A stretch of 12,350 nucleotides of DNA from Holophagales bacterium (GTDB lineage Bacteria > Acidobacteriota > Holophagae > Holophagales > Holophagaceae), in contig JAIRRD010000236.1 in the NCBI GenBank assembly GCA_031256155.1, forward strand, positions 1-12,350, read 5' to 3'. The translations under genes were made by a program, and so were the position numbers. The notes under the pieces were generated by a model that saw only the letters and a list, made by a program, of their open reading frames with translations, was not told the DNA's origin and ran no database searches. Positions 1 to 8,172 of the stretch are shown one piece after another (positions within the stretch are counted from its first letter, which is position 1; the number at the start of each line of letters is the position of its first letter).

Positions 1-1614
1 TGGGGTGATTCCACATACCAGTTTGTTCGCCCCATACGTTCCATACTGTGTCTTTTTGGGGCTGACATCGTACCCTTCACTGTTGACGGCGTTGACAGCG
101 GAAATACCACATGGGGACATCGCCTATATCATCGTCAGCACACGAGTCCTCTGGTGGTTGATTCCCCTGAAAAATACGAAGCCGTATTAAAAAACGGTGG
201 AATCATTGCCTCATTTGACGAGCGCAGACGGGCAATAGCTGAACAGCTTGAGACTAGGGCCAAGGAGAAAAGCGGCAGACCGGTGGCTGATGAGGAACTG
301 CTGGATACGCTCGCCCTGATAGTTGAATGGCCGACTGTATTGCGCGGCGAGTTTCCCGCCGAATTTATGGATTTGCCAAAAGAAGTTCTAGTGACAAGCC
401 TGAAAGAACATCAAAAAGCCTTTTGCGTTGAAAAACAGGGCGGCGCAGACCTATTGCCATACTTTATGAGCATAGCCAACAGACCTGACGACCCAGGCGG
501 ATTGGTTGTAGCTGGCAACGAATGGGTACTCAAAGCTCGACTCTACGATGCCCGCTTTTTCTTTGCGGAAGACCAGCGCCTCCCCCTTTCCGGCCTTGCG
601 CCAAAGCTGGACGCGCTCACTTTTCATCGCGAACTGGGCAGTTACGCTGAAAAAGCACAGAGACTCTCTTCAATAGCCCAGTCTCTCGCGGCGCGGCTCA
701 AACTGGACACATCTCAAGCCAAAGCGGCGGCAGAGGTCTGCAAGGCCGACCTCGTGACATTGATGGTCGGCGAATTTCCCGAGTTACAGGGCATAATGGG
801 CAGCCACTACCTCAGACTGGAGGGCGCGCCAGAACCCGTCTATGCAGCTGTCGGCGAGCACTATCAGCCCCTGAGCAATGATGCACCCCTGCCTGCATCA
901 AGTCTTGGCGCTATTTTGGCCATAGCGGACAAACTGGACACTCTGGCGGGCTGTTTTGCCATAGGACAGATTCCGTCCGGCTCAAAAGACCCTCTGGCCC
1001 TGCGCCGCGCCGGAATGGGCATTGTGCGTATCATCTGGGAAAAGGGTTTGGATATTTCCATAGATGCCCTTATAGGTCTGGGTCTGGAAGCCATTGCCGC
1101 AAAAGTCGAAGCCCCGCATAAAGACACAGCGCAAGCCCTGACGGCATTTTTCAAAGACCGCGCCACCTATCAGCTGGAACTTTCCGGCATCCCCCTCCCC
1201 GTAAGAAATGCGGCTCTGGCCGCCGGATGGATGGACCTGAACGACCTCAAAGCCCGCTGTAAAGCACTGTCAGTATTTGCCGAAGACCAGCGCTTTGCGA
1301 GCCTTGCCCAAAGTGCCAAGCGCATCGGCAACATACTGAAAGACGAATCGCCGGGCGAAAAATTCAACCCCAGCCTGTTGGAGCAACCGGAAGAAAAATC
1401 CCTGGCCCAGCGCCTTGACGCTATCGAAACCGCCGCTGATTACACTGCGTTACTGATGGCCCTGGCCGATTTAGCCCATCCTCTGGAAATCTTCTTCAAC
1501 GCCGTAATGGTCAAATGCGAAAATTCTGACCTGCGAAACACCAGACTGACACTGCTCTACCGCCTGCGTAAGGCTTTCATGAAAATAGCCGATTTTGGTC
1601 TGTGGCGCGACTAG
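1..1614 (+). CDS. glyS: Glycyl-tRNA synthetase beta subunit (5'-partial)
   Basis: GlyS is the beta subunit of the alpha2beta2 glycyl-tRNA synthetase. It binds tRNA-Gly and supports charging by the GlyQ alpha subunit in the cytoplasm. The frame is open from base 1, so the GTG at 154 is internal: upstream codons read FVRPIRSILCLFG and later TTWGHRLYHR, both typical of mid-GlyS. About 537 residues are visible; the family is near 690-700, so roughly 150 N-terminal residues lie outside the window. Visible landmarks are the CKADLVTLMVGEFPELQGIM segment (about 748-807), the KDPLALRRAGMGIVRI segment (about 988-1035), and a C-terminal DALR-type anticodon-binding region ending NTRLTLLYRLRKAF...IADFGLW. 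The stop is TAG 1612-1614. glyQ would be expected just upstream. The gene converges with nuoD across 192 bases. Confidence 0.96.
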   Translation, partial: WGDSTYQFVRPIRSILCLFGADIVPFTVDGVDSGNTTWGHRLYHRQHTSPLVVDSPEKYEAVLKNGGIIASFDERRRAIAEQLETRAKEKSGRPVADEELLDTLALIVEWPTVLRGEFPAEFMDLPKEVLVTSLKEHQKAFCVEKQGGADLLPYFMSIANRPDDPGGLVVAGNEWVLKARLYDARFFFAEDQRLPLSGLAPKLDALTFHRELGSYAEKAQRLSSIAQSLAARLKLDTSQAKAAAEVCKADLVTLMVGEFPELQGIMGSHYLRLEGAPEPVYAAVGEHYQPLSNDAPLPASSLGAILAIADKLDTLAGCFAIGQIPSGSKDPLALRRAGMGIVRIIWEKGLDISIDALIGLGLEAIAAKVEAPHKDTAQALTAFFKDRATYQLELSGIPLPVRNAALAAGWMDLNDLKARCKALSVFAEDQRFASLAQSAKRIGNILKDESPGEKFNPSLLEQPEEKSLAQRLDAIETAADYTALLMALADLAHPLEIFFNAVMVKCENSDLRNTRLTLLYRLRKAFMKIADFGLWRD

Positions 1615-1683
1615 AGCAAATTCACTTTGAAATGGCACATCTTCTTGCAGTTCACGTCTGCGCTCACCGTTCCGCTCACCTGC

Positions 1684-1719
1684 TATAGCGGTTTGACTAC
1701 AATAAGTTAAACCGCTATA
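1684..1719. repeat. 36-bp palindromic interspersed repeat, copy 1
   Basis: Two 14-base arms, TATAGCGGTTTGAC (1684-1697) and GTTAAACCGCTATA (1706-1719), are complementary except for one G-T pair and enclose the loop TACAATAA. A near-identical copy in the same orientation lies at 8244-8279. On the plus strand the stem is followed by TTTT (1720-1723), so it could act as a weak terminator for glyS. The same stretch holds TTGACT (1693-1698), 17 bases, then TATATT (1716-1721), a good sigma70-like pair pointing rightwards under the 3' end of nuoD. Just upstream, CGCTCACC occurs twice (1661-1668, 1673-1680). Read on the minus strand, both copies translate to YSGLTYCSQTA, which is likely a by-product of the repeat rather than a gene. 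Confidence 0.85.
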
Positions 1720-1806
1720 TTTTAAAGGGTTGCCACATGCCCACACAAAACATGCGTTTCATTGCTGGCAAGTCTGATTCTTAGTTGCTCCCTATGAGGG
1801 CCATTT

Positions 1807-3015
1807 TTATCTGTCCAGTTCACCCGCTATGATGTTCATTGCCCCCAGTTCAGACAAGAAGTCGGCCAGTAGACGTCCGTTTATTTTTTCGTCAATACTG
1901 CTGAATATTGGGTAACATGGCGGGCGGACGTGGATTCGGTAAGGACTCTTACCGCCGTCTGAAATGATATAAAAGCCCAGTTCCCCATTGGCGGCTTCTG
2001 TGGCGCAATAGACTTCGCCCGAAGGAATATCCATGCCGTGCATTATCAGCTTGAAGTGGTGGATGAGACCCTCTACATGTGTATAGACCTCGTCTTTTGG
2101 AGGCAGAGCCACTTTGTAGTCATCAATAATTACTGGTCCAGGGCCGATTTCTTTCAGACGTTTGATACATTGTCTTATTATGAGCATACTTTGGCGCATT
2201 TCTTCTGTGCGCACAAGGTAGCGGTCGTACACATCGCCCGTAGTGCCAACCGGAATATCAAAATCATATGTTTCGTAATCCAAATACGGCTGAACCTTGC
2301 GCAAGTCGTGGGGGAGGCCGCAAGCTCTCAGGCACGGGCCTGTGTAGCCCCATGAAATGGCCTGTTCAACAGTGAATACGCCAACCCCCTTTGTGCGGTC
2401 TGCCCAGATTGGGTTGTGTGTCAGCAGACTCTCCATTTCGTCAATATGCTTAGCGCAGTCTTTCAGAAGGTCTTCGCAAATTGGTATAAACTCATCAGGA
2501 ATATCGCGGTAAAGTCCGCCAATACGTGTAAAGCTGGTGTGCAAGCGCTGTCCGGCTGTCATTTCCAGTAAATCGTATATATTTTCACGCACCTGAAAAA
2601 TGTACAGATATGCAGAAAACGCGCCAATATCAACAGCATTGACACCTATACACACCAGATGGTCAGAAATGCGTGTGAGTTCTGATACAAGAACGCGGAT
2701 GATTCTGCTACGCGGCGGATCCTGGATACCCAGCAGTTTTTCAACGGCCAGGACGTAGCCAACATTGTTCAATATTGGCGAGCAGTAATTCAATCGGTCG
2801 GTAAGCGGAATAAACTGGGTGTAGGAGAGGTTTTCACCGAGTTTTTCCACACCCCTGTGCAAATAGCCGATTTCAGGCTCGGCTTTGACAATGTTTTCGC
2901 CCTCTAATGTCAATATAACCCGCAGTGTGCCGTGAGCAGACGGATGGCTTGGGCCGAAGTTGACGATCATGCGCCCAATGTGGGTGGAATCGTTTTCAAA
3001 GGAGACCGATGGCAT
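1807..3015 (-). CDS. nuoD: NADH-quinone oxidoreductase subunit D
   Basis: NuoD is the 49-kDa-type peripheral-arm subunit of respiratory complex I. With NuoB it forms the quinone-reduction chamber at the cytoplasmic face of the membrane. At 402 residues it has the usual length for an unfused NuoD. It begins with HIGRMIVNFGPSHPSAHG (residues 12-29); the histidines of HPSAHG (24 and 28) and Tyr77 of TDRLNY correspond to known quinone-site positions of the family. IGYLHRGVEKL (49-59) follows, and the protein ends in the family C-terminal GELDR motif. The ATG at 3015 lies 29 bases after the nuoC stop and has only a weak Shine-Dalgarno, which suggests translation depends partly on nuoC. It is the last gene of the minus-strand series: no nuoE-N follows, and glyS converges from the other side. 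Confidence 0.97.
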   Translation of the reverse strand: MPSVSFENDSTHIGRMIVNFGPSHPSAHGTLRVILTLEGENIVKAEPEIGYLHRGVEKLGENLSYTQFIPLTDRLNYCSPILNNVGYVLAVEKLLGIQDPPRSRIIRVLVSELTRISDHLVCIGVNAVDIGAFSAYLYIFQVRENIYDLLEMTAGQRLHTSFTRIGGLYRDIPDEFIPICEDLLKDCAKHIDEMESLLTHNPIWADRTKGVGVFTVEQAISWGYTGPCLRACGLPHDLRKVQPYLDYETYDFDIPVGTTGDVYDRYLVRTEEMRQSMLIIRQCIKRLKEIGPGPVIIDDYKVALPPKDEVYTHVEGLIHHFKLIMHGMDIPSGEVYCATEAANGELGFYIISDGGKSPYRIHVRPPCYPIFSSIDEKINGRLLADFLSELGAMNIIAGELDR

Positions 3016-3044
3016 AGGAAACTCGGATCAATAGTGTGTTGAGG

Positions 3045-3542
3045 TCATTCGGCTAACGGTCTAGCGTGTCCCGCATAGGATGTTCCTGTGTCGGAATTGC
3101 ACCAGTCATCGCCGCCATCTAATGAAAAGTCCTTGCGGAGCGGATGACCGACAAAATCGCTCCACATCACCAAGCGCGTCATATTCGGGTGACTGTCAAA
3201 GGGAATACCAAACAAATCAAAAACTTCGCGCTCGAACCAGTTGGCCCCTTTATGTATGCCTGTGATGCTTGGTATGGATTGGCCTTCAGCTACAGGAATT
3301 TTGACACGCAGGCGTTCTTGGCTGACCAGGTTCTGAAAGTGGACAACAACATCAAATCGGGGCTGTCTTTCCGGCCAGTCAACGGCCGTCAGGTCTATCA
3401 TCAACTGAAAACCTTCTTTGAATATGAACTTTACAAGTTCCAGATACTTTGACAGGTCTGCAACTATCGTCTGGTCGCCTCTGAAATCGCTGTGGGCAAC
3501 AACGGCGCCCGGCATGGCTTCATTAATGCGTTCAACAATCAT
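3045..3542 (-). CDS. nuoC: NADH-quinone oxidoreductase subunit C
   Basis: NuoC is the 30-kDa-type peripheral-arm subunit of complex I; it packs against NuoD and NuoB near the quinone site. The family signature is clear: WFEREVFDLFGI at residues 102-113, FDSHPNMTRL after it, and GHPLRKDF at 132-139. Length is 165 residues from the ATG at 3542. An in-frame ATG lies at 3557, but a strong AGGAGG (3547-3552) sits four bases before 3542, so the downstream start is preferred. The gene is separate from nuoD, unlike the fused nuoCD of Escherichia coli. It starts 8 bases after the nuoB stop, consistent with coupled translation. Confidence 0.95.
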   Translation of the reverse strand: MIVERINEAMPGAVVAHSDFRGDQTIVADLSKYLELVKFIFKEGFQLMIDLTAVDWPERQPRFDVVVHFQNLVSQERLRVKIPVAEGQSIPSITGIHKGANWFEREVFDLFGIPFDSHPNMTRLVMWSDFVGHPLRKDFSLDGGDDWCNSDTGTSYAGHARPLAE

Positions 3543-3546
3543 GAAG

Positions 3547-3552
3547 CCTCCT
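3547..3552 (-). promoter_or_regulatory. Shine-Dalgarno of nuoC
   Basis: AGGAGG lies four bases before the ATG at 3542 and overlaps the nuoB stop codon (TAG, 3551-3553). It decides the nuoC start over the in-frame ATG at 3557 and suggests nuoB-nuoC translational coupling. Confidence 0.7.
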
Positions 3553-4192
3553 ACCAAATCCTGGACTGCCCAGCAGCCGCCGCTTCCCTGAACATCAATT
3601 GCAATGCCTGCTGGGATGACATGCCAGTTTCTTCCAATGTCTGCTGGCGTTCCATACTCTTATAGAATAAGTCCAAATTGGCTTCCCTGGCTTTAAAGCC
3701 CTCTTTCATCATTTTTTCCTGCAATTCAATAGTGCCTTTGATAATGGCTTCAGGCCGGGGGGGACAGCCGGGGATGTAAATATCAACTGGGATGACGCGG
3801 TCAATGCCTTGCAGCGTGGCATAAGTGCGATATATGCCGCCACTGGAAGCGCATGCGCCAACAGAAATAACCCATTTTGGTTCTGACATCTGGGCGAATA
3901 TCCTGCGCAGTACAGCGGCTTGTTTATTTGTAATGGTTCCCAGAACCAGCATCAAGTCTGATTGGCGCGGACTGAAACGCATGGCTTCAGCGCCAAAACG
4001 ACTGAAATCATAGCGGCAGGTCATTAAACTCATGAACTCAATAGCGCAGCACGCTACTCCGAATGGCAGTGGCCAGAGGCTGTTTTTCCTGCCCCAGTTG
4101 ACAATCGTCTCCAGTTTTGTTGTGAACCATGGCTCATGGGTTTCTTCGGCGGTATTCAACGTGGAACTCGTAAGGCTCGTGGGGCTGTTCAT
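3551..4192 (-). CDS. nuoB: NADH-quinone oxidoreductase subunit B
   Basis: NuoB (PSST type) carries the terminal [4Fe-4S] cluster N2 of complex I, which passes electrons to quinone. Cluster ligands are visible: the tandem cysteines of GVACCAIEF (Cys48, Cys49), Cys114 in [10 protein letters not shown], and Cys143 in [10 protein letters not shown] place the start at the ATG at 4192, giving 213 residues. It forms an ATGA overlap with the nuoA stop (TGA 4191-4189) and has TGGAAG about eight bases upstream. Upstream in-frame ATGs at 4228 and 4207 would overlap nuoA more and lack better ribosome sites. The region after the last cysteine carries a fairly long, mostly polar C-terminal tail ([17 protein letters not shown] and onward) of the kind seen in several proteobacterial NuoB proteins. 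Confidence 0.95.
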   Translation of the reverse strand: MNSPTSLTSSTLNTAEETHEPWFTTKLETIVNWGRKNSLWPLPFGVACCAIEFMSLMTCRYDFSRFGAEAMRFSPRQSDLMLVLGTITNKQAAVLRRIFAQMSEPKWVISVGACASSGGIYRTYATLQGIDRVIPVDIYIPGCPPRPEAIIKGTIELQEKMMKEGFKAREANLDLFYKSMERQQTLEETGMSSQQALQLMFREAAAAGQSRIW

Positions 4193-4581
4193 GGCAAATG
4201 CTTCCATTCCAAAGCGCCCTTGCCCCAAACATAGATAAAGCCTACCAAAAGTGTGACCATGAACAAAAGCATAGGGATAAAGGTGTGCGGCGCTCTTCTG
4301 AAAATGACCGCCCAGGGCAGTAAAAAGGCTACGTCAATGTCGAACAATATGAATAAAACCGCTGTCTGATAGAACTTAACGCTGTATGTTTGTCTGGCAT
4401 CAGGCTGTATCAGGGGGGCACCGCACTCGTATGGCGTCAGCTTCTGGGGTTTGGGATTGTGTGGCACGAGCCTGAAAAATGGCAGTAATTTACCTGTTAA
4501 AAAAAGCACAAACGCGCCTACAACAAGCGCGAACAGAAACAGTACCAAAACTGGCAGGAATGGATTAAGGGGCGTATTCAC
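4189..4581 (-). CDS. nuoA: NADH-quinone oxidoreductase subunit A
   Basis: NuoA is a small membrane subunit of complex I at the junction of the membrane and peripheral arms; its loop helps close the quinone channel. The 130 residues show three hydrophobic helices (about 8-30, 70-92 and 99-118). The family loop motif YECGAPL is at 51-57, and [12 protein letters not shown] at 80-91. The usual acidic pair in that helix is D..E; here the second position is Asp83, a conservative change. The start is GTG at 4581, preceded by AAGGAGG (4591-4585). It lies 69 bases after rseP and overlaps nuoB by four bases, so it heads the nuo part of the series. A separate nuo promoter in the 69-base gap is possible, but I see no convincing one. 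Confidence 0.95.
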   Translation of the reverse strand: MNTPLNPFLPVLVLFLFALVVGAFVLFLTGKLLPFFRLVPHNPKPQKLTPYECGAPLIQPDARQTYSVKFYQTAVLFILFDIDVAFLLPWAVIFRRAPHTFIPMLLFMVTLLVGFIYVWGKGALEWKHLP

Positions 4582-4584
4582 AGG

Positions 4585-4591
4585 CCTCCTT
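4585..4591 (-). promoter_or_regulatory. Shine-Dalgarno of nuoA
   Basis: AAGGAGG stands immediately (three bases) before the GTG at 4581. There is no suitable ATG nearby, so this site supports the GTG start although the spacing is short. Confidence 0.6.
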
Positions 4592-4650
4592 CACGGCCTC
4601 AATATAAGAATATGCTAACGTCTTTGGCACAATTTTGTAAAAGTACTTTT

Positions 4651-5826
4651 CTATTTCTTTAAACGCCAGACATCAAGGAAAATAACAAAAACCATTAAAG
4701 CTGTCATGAAGCAAAAACCTATTGTCATGATTTTTTCCTTGATTTCTATAGTGAAGTCTTTACGGCGTATACGTTCAAGTGCAAGTATGCAGACATGACC
4801 CCCGTCCAGCAATGGAATTGGCAGCGCGTTTAATATAGCCAGATTCATGGATATAAAAGCTGTCATATAAAAATAGACCACCCAACCGGCTTTTGCGGCT
4901 TCACTGCCCATTTGAACTATGGTTATAGGTCCGCCCAGGTCTTTAATGCTGGATTGAAAACTCAGCAATTTCCAAAACCCATTCAGAACCAAACCGCATA
5001 GGACAGAGGTTTCCTTGAATGACTGAGGCACAGCCTTAATAAAATCCTGCATTTGGAAGGGTCTGGGCGGTGTATTGCTCGCCACTGGTGTGGCAGCAAT
5101 GCCCAAAATCCCCTTGTTTCCCTGGAGGCTTGGCGTGACTGTGAAATCCATAAAGTGTCCATCGCGCATTACTTGAACCTCTACAGGCACATCAGGGTGT
5201 TTCTGGATATATGGGACAATTTCACTGTTCCAATCCGCCTCCGGCAGAACCAAATCACCCACACGACGCAGTTCATCCCCGCTTTTTAAGCCGCCAGCTT
5301 CCGCCGCAGAGCCTTCTTGCACTTGTAATACAATCGCCGGATTCGGATACCTTGCGCGGTCAACGCCAACAGCGTAAATCAGCAAAGCGCACGCAATAAC
5401 ATTGGCAATGATACCGCCGGAATAAAAAACTGTACGTTTCCAGGCGGGTTGCTTGAGAAAACCGTATGGGTCTTCTGCGCCAGGTTCTTCAGGATTGTAA
5501 CCCGCCAGTTTGACATAGCCCCCTAAGGGAAGCATAGCCAGGCGGACATCAGTTCCACGCCATTTAAAACCAACGAGTCTTGGGCCAAATCCGATACTGA
5601 ATACGTCAACGGGCATCCCCATAAATTTTGCCGCAAAAAAATGACCCATCTCATGAATAGTGATAAGCCCTGCCAGCATGATTACCGGCCCCCATATACC
5701 GCGCCCCGGCAAGGCAAAAGCAAGAACTGAGGCCAGCGCGGCGCAACATACAATACGGCCGTCTGCGAGCTTGTAATTTTGTGACGAAAATCTGAAACAA
5801 CTTAGCGCATCAAAACGCATGTTCAC
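4651..5826 (-). CDS. rseP: RIP-type membrane zinc metalloprotease (site-2 protease)
   Basis: This is an RseP/S2P-family protease that cuts substrates within the inner membrane, in characterised species anti-sigma factors and leftover signal peptides. The zinc motif HEMGH is at residues 58-62. A single PDZ-like domain spans about 163-232 (E. coli RseP has two). The second family motif, NALPIPLLDGGH with the metal-binding Asp, is at 333-344. Hydrophobic segments lie around both motifs, near 135-152, and at the C-terminus. The ATG at 5826 lies inside the end of dxr (17-base overlap) and follows TAGGTGA. This gives about 40 residues before the first membrane helix, longer than usual, so a later start such as a TTG near 5712 is possible. 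The substrate is not shown by the sequence. Confidence 0.93.
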   Translation of the reverse strand: MNMRFDALSCFRFSSQNYKLADGRIVCCAALASVLAFALPGRGIWGPVIMLAGLITIHEMGHFFAAKFMGMPVDVFSIGFGPRLVGFKWRGTDVRLAMLPLGGYVKLAGYNPEEPGAEDPYGFLKQPAWKRTVFYSGGIIANVIACALLIYAVGVDRARYPNPAIVLQVQEGSAAEAGGLKSGDELRRVGDLVLPEADWNSEIVPYIQKHPDVPVEVQVMRDGHFMDFTVTPSLQGNKGILGIAATPVASNTPPRPFQMQDFIKAVPQSFKETSVLCGLVLNGFWKLLSFQSSIKDLGGPITIVQMGSEAAKAGWVVYFYMTAFISMNLAILNALPIPLLDGGHVCILALERIRRKDFTIEIKEKIMTIGFCFMTALMVFVIFLDVWRLKK

Positions 5827-6967
5827 CTATCCATTTCTTGGCTATTTCTCTGGCGCACCTGTCCGCTTCCATAACCGCTTCTATGTCAGTGGCCGGAACG
5901 GGGGCTTCCGTTTCTAGTGTGTGCCGGATGCAGGCTTGAATGTCCCACAGTCCAATGCTGTCATTTAAAAATGATGCCACAGCTTCTTCATTTGCAGCAT
6001 TCAGAATAGCAGGGGCCGTCCCCCCACTTTCAAGAGCAGTGTAAGCTAAGGCCAAACATGGAAAACGCTCCAAATCCGGCGGCTCAAACGTCCACATTCT
6101 GGAAGTGTCCCAATCGTAAAACGGTACCGGGCCTGCCATGCGCTCCGGGTATAAGAGCGCGTACTGAATGGGCAATTTCATATCATTAGCACATACTTGC
6201 AGTTGATAAGTGCCATCTGTAAACCCCACCATTGCGTGTACCTGGCTCTGAGGATGAATCGTAACCCGCACTTGACTGGCATTAAGCCCAAATAACACCG
6301 CCGCTTCTATAACTTCCAAACCTTTGTTCATAAGCGTAGCACTGTCAATAGTTATTTTAGGCCCCATCTTCCAGGTCGGGTGGTTCAGCGCCTCTTCCCG
6401 TGTGGCGGCAATTATGCGCTTCATGGGCCAATTGCGAAAAGGCCCCCCGCTTGCCGTAATGCGGATTTCCCTGATTGTATCCGGTGAGCGGTCAGCCAGC
6501 AGTTGATGCAGGGCGGCGTGTTCAGAGTCAACCGGCAGCAATTCTCCCCCGCCATGAACAAGAGCAGCTCTCATCAACTCACCGCCAACCACCAGACTCT
6601 CTTTGTTTGCCTGGCAGACCCGCTTGCCTGAGCGAAGAGCGGCTTCTGTACTTGCAACTCCGGCGCTTCCGACCACTGCGGCAAGTACCGTATCAGCTTC
6701 CGAACAGACAGCGCAAGCAAGCAGACCATCCGGCCCACTCATAATTTCTGGTTTATAGCTCAGATACTTTTTCAGCAATGCCGCATCCTCTGAACTGGAT
6801 ACGGAAACCAGCTTTGGTTTAAACTGCTCGCACTGCGCTTGAATCAAATCCAGGTTGCGGCCAGCGGCAAGGGCAACTATCCGTATCCGATCAGGATGAG
6901 CTACAACCACATCCAGCGCTGACGTGCCTATAGAACCCGTGGAACCTAGTATTGAAATATTTTTCAT
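5810..6967 (-). CDS. dxr: 1-deoxy-D-xylulose 5-phosphate reductoisomerase
   Basis: Dxr converts 1-deoxy-D-xylulose 5-phosphate to 2-C-methyl-D-erythritol 4-phosphate using NADPH and a divalent metal, the committed step of the MEP isoprenoid pathway in the cytoplasm. The 385 residues match the usual length. The NADPH-binding loop GSTGSIG is at 8-14. Metal ligands are Asp147 and Glu149 in PVDSEH and Glu218 in NKGLEVIEA. The substrate-binding ITASGGPF is at 170-177, and the flexible loop HPTWKMG at 196-202 holds the conserved His and Trp. IHPQSQVHAM follows. All key residues are present, so the enzyme should be active. It starts 10 bases after the cdsA stop and overlaps rseP by 17 bases, indicating co-translation. 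Its isoprenoid product supplies the undecaprenyl lipid carrier, which fits the common clustering with cdsA and uppS. Confidence 0.97.
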   Translation of the reverse strand: MKNISILGSTGSIGTSALDVVVAHPDRIRIVALAAGRNLDLIQAQCEQFKPKLVSVSSSEDAALLKKYLSYKPEIMSGPDGLLACAVCSEADTVLAAVVGSAGVASTEAALRSGKRVCQANKESLVVGGELMRAALVHGGGELLPVDSEHAALHQLLADRSPDTIREIRITASGGPFRNWPMKRIIAATREEALNHPTWKMGPKITIDSATLMNKGLEVIEAAVLFGLNASQVRVTIHPQSQVHAMVGFTDGTYQLQVCANDMKLPIQYALLYPERMAGPVPFYDWDTSRMWTFEPPDLERFPCLALAYTALESGGTAPAILNAANEEAVASFLNDSIGLWDIQACIRHTLETEAPVPATDIEAVMEADRCAREIAKKWIGEHAF

Positions 6968-6977
6968 TATTAAGATT

Positions 6978-7871
6978 TCAACTCAGCCCATGTACAAAGT
7001 GAACATATGCGTAAAGCATCGGAGCGGCGAAAACAAGACTGTCAACGCGATCCAAAACGCCGCCATGCCCAGGTATCCTGATACCAAAATAGCTGTCTTT
7101 TACACCCGAACCGCGTTTCCATGCGCTTTCCACCAGATCGCCCAACATACCGACTGTTCCCAGTAAAACGCCAATAGCGGCTGCGTCAATCGGACTCCAA
7201 TCAGTGCATACAAAAAACTTAATGATGAACGCGCCAAGCATATTGCCTAAAACATTGCCAAGCGCGCCCTCCCATGTTTTCTTCGGGCTGATTCTCGGAG
7301 CGAGTTTATGTTTTCCAAAACGGCTGCCAACAAAATAAGCAGCGGCATCCCCCAGCCAGACAATGAGGAATAGCGCCAACAATAAGCGTCCCCCCGTATT
7401 GGTGAGCGTGGTGTCATTGTACATAAATAGCTTTTGCTGAAAACCAAGTCCTATTCCCAGAAATAATCCCGATAACCATGTGATTCCCTGACTTGACAGC
7501 GCATTATTCAAATTGTGTTTAGAGAACAGAGCGCCAAAATGTATCACCAACCCGCATACAAATAGCACCAGCCAGAGCGGTAATTGATCGCCCTGCCCCA
7601 TTCCCCAGAGATAGCAGTGCGCCAGAACAGCCCATGCCAAAAAAACCCCGCCTCCAATGCTTGGGAAATGCCCCATTTTCATGCCCATCAGAACAGCCTC
7701 GCGCACACCAATAAAAGCAGCGGCGGCCAATATCCCCAAATAAAGCAGTTTGACCCATGCCTCAGTGCCAAACCAAAGTAGCGTAAAAAACAGCACAGCA
7801 AAAACCAAAGCACTGCACACACGTGCGGCCAGATTCTTTGTATCAAGTTTATGCGGAGTTTCTTGCGACAT
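6978..7871 (-). CDS. cdsA: Phosphatidate cytidylyltransferase (CDP-diglyceride synthase)
   Basis: CdsA is an inner-membrane enzyme that makes CDP-diacylglycerol from phosphatidic acid and CTP, the branch-point precursor of bacterial phospholipids. At 297 residues it is slightly longer than many family members, mainly through a polar N-terminus. Several hydrophobic helices are visible (about 18-36, 41-56, 74-90, 98-116, 130-144, 162-182, 203-222, 232-246). Catalytic-region motifs are WLGDAAAYFVGSRFGKHKLA (172-191), SPKKTWEG (195-202), and the family signature from ESAWKRGSGVKDS through IPGHGGVLDRVDS (248-278). GAGGG lies six bases before the ATG at 7871. It is the first gene of the minus-strand series. 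uppS, its usual upstream partner, is absent; a repeat-rich 450-base gap replaces it. Confidence 0.96.
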   Translation of the reverse strand: MSQETPHKLDTKNLAARVCSALVFAVLFFTLLWFGTEAWVKLLYLGILAAAAFIGVREAVLMGMKMGHFPSIGGGVFLAWAVLAHCYLWGMGQGDQLPLWLVLFVCGLVIHFGALFSKHNLNNALSSQGITWLSGLFLGIGLGFQQKLFMYNDTTLTNTGGRLLLALFLIVWLGDAAAYFVGSRFGKHKLAPRISPKKTWEGALGNVLGNMLGAFIIKFFVCTDWSPIDAAAIGVLLGTVGMLGDLVESAWKRGSGVKDSYFGIRIPGHGGVLDRVDSLVFAAPMLYAYVHFVHGLS

Positions 7872-7915
7872 ACGGAACCCTCAATGCTGTTGTGAAGTCT
7901 GTTTGAAATAGTCGT

Positions 7916-7951
7916 TTTACTTGTGGAGCATAACAATGCTCCACAAGTAAA
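7916..7951. repeat. Perfect 16-bp-stem hairpin in the cdsA leader
   Basis: The arm TTTACTTGTGGAGCAT (7916-7931) and its exact reverse complement (7936-7951) enclose the four-base loop AACA. No T-run follows the stem in either direction, so it does not look like an intrinsic terminator. It lies 44 bases before the cdsA ATG. On the minus strand a TATAAT (7960-7955) sits directly upstream of it, without a convincing -35. If that is a real -10 box, the cdsA transcript would begin at this stem. A protein-binding operator, a leader-stabilising stem or a member of a repeat family are all possible. Confidence 0.8.
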
Positions 7952-8055
7952 GCGATTATATGATTGTAAAGTCCATTTGCTATACAAGCCACAGTCAAAT
8001 CATAAGGTATATTGATGGCGATTCAACATCAAAGAGGCAGACATTGAATTTCTCC

Positions 8056-8172
8056 CTGTCACTATAGACATTTTCGCTTTTATTGCTCGCTTAATCCGTA
8101 GCTACGTTTGGGGGCCAGACCGCCTTTAATTACGCCGCGAAGGCATTTCTGTCCTATAGCAATTTTCGCTTT
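8056..8172. repeat. Pair of about 24-bp imperfect direct repeats
   Basis: The segments at 8056-8080 and 8149-8172 both read CTGTC, then CTATAG, three variable bases, then TTTTCGCTTT. They differ by one inserted base and a small swap (ACA versus CAA). The intervening 68 bases contain the perfect palindrome CGTAGCTACG (8097-8106) and no recognisable gene in any frame. This looks like a non-coding mosaic repeat or decayed element in the cdsA-restriction gene gap. Confidence 0.65.

Noticed and set aside
154..1614. GTG at 154 as the glyS start
   Set aside because: The frame is open to base 1 and the upstream residues match GlyS, so this codon is internal.
1471..1746. Minus-strand 91-residue open frame sharing YSGLTYCSQTA with another frame near 8250
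   Set aside because: The shared peptide comes from the palindromic repeat, and the rest is antisense to glyS.
4582..4650. Sigma54-type promoter (TGGCAC) before nuoA
   Set aside because: The TGGCAC is on the plus strand, wrong for nuoA, and the -12 GC is missing.
7916..7951. Hairpin as a rho-independent terminator
   Set aside because: No T-run follows the stem on either strand.
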